A stretch of DNA of 64,000 nt from Nonomuraea sp. SBT364 (GTDB lineage: Bacteria > Actinomycetota > Actinomycetes > Streptosporangiales > Streptosporangiaceae). The notes under the pieces are model-generated. The model made no database searches. It was not told the DNA's origin and saw nothing but the letters and a program-made list of their open reading frames with translations. Numbering within the stretch: position 1 is the first letter of the stretch; the number at the start of each line of letters is the position of its first letter. The position numbers and the translations under genes were made by a program. Of this stretch, positions 60,119 through 64,000 are shown in pieces. The DNA lies in NCBI RefSeq assembly GCF_001083785.1, contig NZ_LAVL01000020.1:25321-89320 (forward strand). The letters run 5' to 3'.

Positions 60119-60162
60119 CTTGTCAAAATTGTCGGGCGGCACATATCTTACAGCGCGTAAGA
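60119..60162 (+). promoter_or_regulatory. Promoter with TetR-type operator over the -10
   Basis: TTGTCA (60120-60125) and TATCTT (60144-60149) are separated by 18 bases. The inverted repeat TCTTAC-AGCGC-GTAAGA (60146-60162) covers the end of the -10 and the start point. A further TCTTAC half-site lies at the TetR start. Confidence 0.6.
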
Positions 60163-60188
60163 GATCGTACCGCTGGCGAAGGAAGACC

Positions 60189-60572
60189 GTGATCACCACC
60201 GATCCCGCCCAGTTCATCATCGACTTCTACACCTCCTTCCACGACGACCTCGTGTCCGGCGACGAGGACGCGGCGGTGGTCGTGGACCGCTATCACACGC
60301 CGGACGTCGTCCAGTACGCCGACGGCAACCGGATGGACCGCGACAAGCTCATCGCGCACACCCGCCCGGTGCGCAAGAACCGGCCCACCAGCCGCATGGA
60401 GGTGCACGAGGCGATGACCGACGACGACCGGCTCGCCGCCCGCTTCACCCTGTACGTGCACAACCGCGGCAAGGACCTGACCATCGACGTGCACTTCTTC
60501 GGCCGCTTCGCGCCCGACGGCCGCATGCGCGAGGCGAACTCGATCACCCGCACGGTCAAGGAGGCAGCATGA
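60189..60572 (+). CDS. SnoaL/NTF2-like protein
   Basis: 127 residues from GTG with AGGA 5-7 bases upstream. FIIDFYTSFHDDLVSGDED, YHTPDVVQYADGNRMDRD and a HFFGRFAPDGRMREANSITR end mark the NTF2-like fold. Its stop overlaps the copper chaperone ATG (ATGA). Control by the divergent TetR protein is likely. Function unknown. Confidence 0.8.
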   Translation: MITTDPAQFIIDFYTSFHDDLVSGDEDAAVVVDRYHTPDVVQYADGNRMDRDKLIAHTRPVRKNRPTSRMEVHEAMTDDDRLAARFTLYVHNRGKDLTIDVHFFGRFAPDGRMREANSITRTVKEAA

Positions 60573-60784
60573 CCACCAGCGTCTACACCGTGACCGGGAT
60601 GGCGTGCGGGCACTGCGCCGACGCCGTCACCGAGGAGTTGGAACGCGTCGCCGGGATCACCGCCGTCGCCGTGGACGTGGAGCACGACACGGTCACCGTG
60701 ACCAGCGACCGCCCGCTCGACGCCGACGAGGTGCGCGCCGTCGTCGAGGAAGCGGGCTACGAGCTCACGGACGCCGGAACGTAG
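60569..60784 (+). CDS. Heavy-metal-associated (CopZ-like) chaperone
   Basis: 71 residues. HMA fold with the metal site GMACGHCADAV (CxxC) and ending VRAVVEEAGYEL. It binds Cu(I) or similar and hands it to a P-type ATPase or sensor. Neither copA nor csoR is adjacent, so a distant partner is implied. Translated together with the NTF2-like protein, an uncommon pairing. Confidence 0.9.
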   Translation: MTTSVYTVTGMACGHCADAVTEELERVAGITAVAVDVEHDTVTVTSDRPLDADEVRAVVEEAGYELTDAGT

Positions 60785-60835
60785 CGATGGCGCCGGCCGC
60801 CCGCACGAACGACCTGCGCATGACGACCGCCCGAC

Positions 60836-60885
60836 GGGGCCGGCGCGGGACGACTCCCAGGCGGGGCCGGCGCGGGACGACTCCC
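60836..60885. repeat. Two 23-bp direct repeats in a 208-bp gene-free gap
   Basis: The unit GGGGCCGGCGCGGGACGACT plus CCC occurs at 60836-60858 and 60863-60885. Apart from these copies the gap 60785-60992 holds low-complexity GC-rich sequence without a recognisable gene. Confidence 0.7.
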
Positions 60886-60992
60886 GGACGACCGGCGCTG
60901 GACGGCCGGCGTCGGGTCCCGGCGGGGCGGGGGCGGATGTTCAGCGCGCCGCCGGCCCCGGCGGCCTGGGCCGGGCGGCGCGCCGGTGCCCG

Positions 60993-62234
60993 TCATCGGC
61001 GGCGGGGTGTGGCGGCGGCGGCCGGGATGATGGCGAGGGCCAGGAGGCCGCCGGCGACGGCCAGGAGGGGGTAGCCGGCGGTGGCGGTGACCAGGCCCGA
61101 GGCCAGGGCGCCGACAGCGCCCGCGATGGCGATGGAGACGTCGACCAGCCCCTGGGTCCTGGCGCGGGTGGCCGCCGGGGCTGCCTCGGCGATGATCGCG
61201 GTGCCGGTGACGAGGCCGAGGTTCCAGCCCAGCCCCAGCAGGGCCAGAGCCACCACGAACGGCACAAGGGAGTCACCAGGGGCGCCCGCCGCGAGCACCC
61301 CTGCGGCCAGCAGGGCCAGGGCGGCGGCGACAGCGGCCGGGAGGCGGCCGCAGCGGTCGACGAGCCAGCCGGTCACCGGCGAGGGCAGGTACATGGCGCC
61401 GATGTGGACGGCGATGACGAAGCCGGAGGCGGCGGCGCCGTGGCCGTGGTCGTGCATGTGGACGGGCGTCATCGTCATGGTCGTGACCATGACGAACTGG
61501 GTGAGCACCATGACCAGCGCGCCGGCCGGCACGGCGGAGCGGCGTCCGGCTGCCGGGAGCGGTTCGCCGCCGGCCTCCGGGGCTCCGGCCTCCAGGGCGC
61601 GGGCCAGCAGCAGCGGGTCGGGGCGCAGCCAGACGGCCAGGACCAGGGCGGCCACCGCGTAGGCGACGCCGGCGAGCAGGAACGGCCCGGCCAGATGCGG
61701 GATGCCGAGGCCGTGGGCGAGGTCGCCGGTGGGCGCGGCGAGGTTGGGGCCGGCCACGCCGCCCAGCGTGGTGGCGACGAGCACGGCGGACACGGCGCGG
61801 GCACGCCCGGCCGGGTCGGCCAGGTCGGCCCCGGCGTAACGGGCCTGCAGGTTGGTGGCCGTACCGGCGCCGTAGACGAACATCGCCGCGAACAGCAGGA
61901 CGGGGTCGTCCAGGACGGCGGCGGCGATGACGCCCGCGCTGCCGACGGCGCCCGCCAGGTATCCGGCGGCGAGGCCGGGGCGGCGGCCGCGCGCCTGCGA
62001 GACACGGCCGACGGCGATGGCCGCCAGCGCGGAACCGGCGGTGGCCAGTGCGCTGACCAGGCCGGCGAGGCTGGTGGAGCCGAGCATGTCCTGTGCGAGC
62101 AGCGCGCCGAAGGCCACGCCTGCCGCCAGCCCGGCCCCGCTGAGAACCTGGGCCACGGCCAGGACGATCAGGATGCGGCGCTGCGCCCGCGAGCGCGGGA
62201 GACACTTGCTCCGGGCAGGCACGGAAGTCGTCAC
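60993..62234 (-). CDS. MFS transporter (12-TM)
   Basis: 413 residues from GTG 62234, which has AAGGAAA 5 bases upstream; the frame extends upstream through repeats without conserved sequence. About 12 helices; VGRVSQARGRRPGLAAGY is the motif-A loop. A loop between helices 6 and 7-8 contains a His-rich TPVHMHDHGHGAA segment, unusual for the family and perhaps metal-binding. Downstream partner of the MBL hydrolase on the same strand, so shared control by the CGNR regulator is possible. Confidence 0.85.
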   Translation of the reverse strand: MTTSVPARSKCLPRSRAQRRILIVLAVAQVLSGAGLAAGVAFGALLAQDMLGSTSLAGLVSALATAGSALAAIAVGRVSQARGRRPGLAAGYLAGAVGSAGVIAAAVLDDPVLLFAAMFVYGAGTATNLQARYAGADLADPAGRARAVSAVLVATTLGGVAGPNLAAPTGDLAHGLGIPHLAGPFLLAGVAYAVAALVLAVWLRPDPLLLARALEAGAPEAGGEPLPAAGRRSAVPAGALVMVLTQFVMVTTMTMTPVHMHDHGHGAAASGFVIAVHIGAMYLPSPVTGWLVDRCGRLPAAVAAALALLAAGVLAAGAPGDSLVPFVVALALLGLGWNLGLVTGTAIIAEAAPAATRARTQGLVDVSIAIAGAVGALASGLVTATAGYPLLAVAGGLLALAIIPAAAATPRRR

Positions 62235-62253
62235 GAAGGTTTCCTTGGGCAGG

Positions 62254-62350
62254 CGCGTTCCGGTGGGCGGAGGGCTCGGGCAAGCGCCGTCCGATGGGCC
62301 GAGGGACCTCAGGCAGACGCGGTCCGATGGGCCGAGGGACCCCGGGCAGG
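62254..62350. repeat. Three tandem 31-33-bp repeats in the MFS leader
   Basis: CCGATGGGCCGAGGGACC recurs at 62291 and 62324, and a diverged copy begins at 62260. The repeats lie between the MBL hydrolase and the MFS start, within the probable transcript. Confidence 0.7.
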
Positions 62351-62379
62351 CGCGGACGGCGGGAGTGGGGAGGGGCGGG

Positions 62380-63150
62380 TCAGCCCCGGTCTCCCAGGTC
62401 GAGCCGGTCGGCCAGCCCGGCGGCGGTGAACGCGGCGACCAGTTCGTCACGCCCCTCGGTGAAATGCGCCCAGCTGTCGTAGTGGACGGGGATCACCCGG
62501 CGGGCGCCGAGGATCGTGGCCGCCTCGGCCGCCTGCCCGCTGTCGAGGACGATCAGCGCGCCGCCGAACAGCACGGGGAAGCGGGGAGCCCCGGCGAAGA
62601 CAATGGCGGTGTCCACCGGCCCGAAGCGGCCGGCGATCTGCTTGACCAGGTCGAGCGAGGCGTTGTCGCCGCTGACGTAGACGGTGGGCAGGCCGTCCCC
62701 GATCAGGACGAATCCCACGACCTGGCCGGTGATCGGCTCCACCTCCTCGCGCGGGCCGGGCCCGTGGACGGCGGGCACGCCGGTGACGGTGATCGTGCCG
62801 CCGCCGGGGCGCTCCAGCTCGATCGACTCCCAGTCGGCCAGCCCCCTGGCGCCGTCGCCCAGGCGCCGGGCGCCCCCGGGGGTGGTGAGGGTGAGCGGGA
62901 CGTCGCCGAGCAGGGCCCGGCCGGAGGTGTCGAGGTTGTCCGGGTGCTCGTCGTGGGAGAGCAGGACCACGTCGACGCGGCCGAGCCCGGCCGGCGCGGC
63001 GGCGGCGGGTGCCGTCTTGGTCAGCCGGCCGCCCGGCACCTGGTAGTCGCCGGGGGCGTCGAAGGTCGGGTCGGTCAGGAAGCGCAGGCCACCGTATTCG
63101 ATCAGGGCGGTCGGGCCGCCGAAGACGCGGACGGGAATCTGGTCGGTCAT
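62380..63150 (-). CDS. MBL-fold hydrolase, UlaG-like
   Basis: 256 residues from ATG 63150 with GAGG 6 bases upstream. Metal motif appears as LLSHDEHPDNLD, then PAVHGPGP, YVSGDNASLD and VIPVHYDSWAHF, all typical of UlaG/YfiR-like metal-dependent hydrolases. The first motif has HDEHPDN rather than HxHxDH. It is divergent from the CGNR-type regulator; three copies of TCACGGAT in the gap point to joint control. Confidence 0.85.
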   Translation of the reverse strand: MTDQIPVRVFGGPTALIEYGGLRFLTDPTFDAPGDYQVPGGRLTKTAPAAAAPAGLGRVDVVLLSHDEHPDNLDTSGRALLGDVPLTLTTPGGARRLGDGARGLADWESIELERPGGGTITVTGVPAVHGPGPREEVEPITGQVVGFVLIGDGLPTVYVSGDNASLDLVKQIAGRFGPVDTAIVFAGAPRFPVLFGGALIVLDSGQAAEAATILGARRVIPVHYDSWAHFTEGRDELVAAFTAAGLADRLDLGDRG

Positions 63151-63157
63151 CGAAACC

Positions 63158-63211
63158 TCACGGATGAGAAGTGGTTTATCCGTGAAGAGACGGTAGCGGT
63201 GTCTCACGGAT
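63158..63211. promoter_or_regulatory. Three-copy operator TCACGGAT
   Basis: TCACGGAT lies at 63158-63165 and 63204-63211 in direct orientation and inverted (ATCCGTGA) at 63178-63185. The first pair forms an inverted repeat with a 12-bp spacer; the direct copies are 46 bp apart. The CGNR protein is the expected ligand. Confidence 0.6.
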
Positions 63212-63236
63212 GAACGCAACCCGTACCATGAGGAGT

Positions 63237-63827
63237 ATGAGTGAGCCCGAGACCGTGCTGCCACCCGCGCCCGGGGCGGACGACTATCTCGCCCTCGACT
63301 TCGCCAACAGCGCGATCGCGGTGCCCGGAGGGCAGTTCGTCGACCTCCTCGGCACCCCCGCGGCGGCCAACCGGTGGCTCACCGGACGCGGCCTGGCACC
63401 GGCCGACGCCGGCGTGCGGGAGATGTGCGCCACCCAGCTGCGCTCACTGCGCGAACACGTCAGGGGGCTGCTCGCCGCCCGCGTCGCCGGACTGCCCGCC
63501 CTGCCCTCGGCCCTGTCCGCCGTCAACGACGCGCTGAGCAGGGCACCCACGGCCGCCCTGCTCTACTGGGACGAGAAGAACGGCCCCTACCGCGCGGCGC
63601 CGTGCCCCACCAACGAGATCCTCGACCGCGCTCTCGCGGCCCTCGCGGCCAACGCCGCCGACCTCCTCACCGGCCCCGACGCCGACCGCCTCACCCTCTG
63701 CGGCTCCGCCCCCTGCAACCGCTACCTGCTGCGCCACGGCCGCCGCCACTGGTGCTCCACCCGCTGCGGCGACCGCGCCCGCGCCGCCCGCGCCTACGCC
63801 CGGCGCACTCAGCCGGCCCGGCCTTGA
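63237..63827 (+). CDS. ABATE/CGNR zinc-finger regulator
   Basis: 196 residues from ATG 63237; ATG at 63228 and 63210 are possible, the latter inside the operator. N-terminal ABATE-like domain (DDYLALDFANSAIAVPGG). C-terminal zinc finger LCGSAPCNRYLLR through HWCSTRCGDRARAARAY keeps four Cys, with CGDR instead of the family name CGNR. Proteins of this type repress nearby genes; the divergent MBL hydrolase is the likely target. Confidence 0.85.
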   Translation: MSEPETVLPPAPGADDYLALDFANSAIAVPGGQFVDLLGTPAAANRWLTGRGLAPADAGVREMCATQLRSLREHVRGLLAARVAGLPALPSALSAVNDALSRAPTAALLYWDEKNGPYRAAPCPTNEILDRALAALAANAADLLTGPDADRLTLCGSAPCNRYLLRHGRRHWCSTRCGDRARAARAYARRTQPARP

Positions 63828-63880
63828 GCCAGCCCGATCACAATCTTGACCACGGCGTTGATCACGCTGCCGGACGGCCG

Positions 63881-63893
63881 TCGATAGTATCGA
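63881..63893 (+). promoter_or_regulatory. Inverted repeat and -10-like site before the FAH gene
   Basis: TCGAT-AGT-ATCGA includes TAGTAT (63885-63890), a good -10. Transcription would start at or near the ATG at 63899, so the mRNA may be leaderless. Confidence 0.4.
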
Positions 63894-63898
63894 CCTCC

Positions 63899-64000
63899 AT
63901 GAGCCACATCGTGCGCTATGTCCGGGATGGCGAGAGCAGAGCGGGCGTCCAGACGGGCGACGCCGTGCGCCCCCTCCCGCTCGCCCTCCCCGAGCTCCTC
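63899..64000 (+). CDS. Fumarylacetoacetate hydrolase-family protein (3' end missing)
   Basis: 34 codons are visible before the window ends: MSHIVRYVRDGESRAGVQTG and a Pro/Leu-rich continuation. This is the usual N-terminal beta domain of FAH-type hydrolases (2-oxo-acid hydratases, oxaloacetate decarboxylase relatives). No ribosome binding site precedes ATG. Assignment rests on a short stretch. Confidence 0.6.
   Translation, partial: MSHIVRYVRDGESRAGVQTGDAVRPLPLALPELL

Noticed and set aside
60785..60992. Arg/Pro-rich open frames in the gap between the copper chaperone and MFS genes
   Set aside because: They are repeat-driven, with biased composition and no ribosome binding site; they look like shadows of GC-rich sequence.

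Overview
The window is high-GC DNA with dense, short-gapped genes, many GTG starts, ATGA/GTGA stop-start overlaps and many one-regulator/one-enzyme modules. This is the style of a filamentous actinomycete accessory region. The family 2B encapsulin, LanM, ECF42-type sigma factor, PadR/TetR/GntR regulators and CseBC-like pair point to Streptomyces or Streptosporangiales-type bacteria; the genus cannot be fixed from the sequence alone. No rRNA, tRNA, CRISPR array, insertion sequence or phage gene was recognised. No stretch longer than 300 bases lacks a gene.

Layout. 1-4.7 kb: the 3' part of a PQQ-type dehydrogenase with a cupredoxin-like tail, then an operon (minus strand) for quinate/shikimate use: QsuD-like dehydrogenase, two-domain 3-dehydroshikimate dehydratase, TetR regulator. 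4.8-9.9 kb: small VOC and CBS proteins, a GlxA/AraC regulator divergent from a Tat-exported MBL-fold hydrolase, and a MarR-MFS efflux pair. 10-16 kb: secreted GH43 plus ricin-type lectin enzyme behind a perfect palindrome, a membrane protein, an alpha/beta hydrolase with its divergent regulator, an orphan solute-binding lipoprotein and a YbdK-like ligase. 16-22 kb: flavin oxidoreductase, two AhpD-like paralogues, NTF2-like protein, PhyH-type dioxygenase, ArsR regulator and a quinone-oxidoreductase-like enzyme.

22-30 kb is the most notable region: a class II lanthipeptide cluster. A 62-residue precursor, LanM, an ABC exporter without a C39 peptidase and a berberine-bridge-type FAD oxidase lie in one minus-strand unit; the last three genes overlap by 4 bp at each junction. 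A perfect 16-bp palindrome separates the precursor from a divergent LuxR-type response regulator, whose gene runs tail-to-tail into a sensor kinase.

30-45 kb: Clp-N/HTH pair, TetR-controlled ferredoxin reductase-P450-ferredoxin operon ending in a long hairpin, aldo/keto reductase, small membrane protein behind twin operators, LysR-SnoaL-flavoprotein module, PadR-MFS pair with a canonical PadR site, and a GntR regulator divergent from a short stand-alone pyruvate dehydrogenase E1. 44-51 kb: SpoIIE phosphatase, Dps, XRE-cupin regulator, methyltransferase, a family 2B (EshA-type) encapsulin shell protein without a visible terpene cyclase, and a YCII-ECF42-hydrolase operon. 51-64 kb: CseBC-like two-component system with a lipoprotein D,D-carboxypeptidase, a second two-component system divergent from a MacB/FtsX-like ABC transporter, TetR-NTF2-copper chaperone, MFS transporter, MBL hydrolase with a CGNR regulator, and the start of a FAH-family enzyme.
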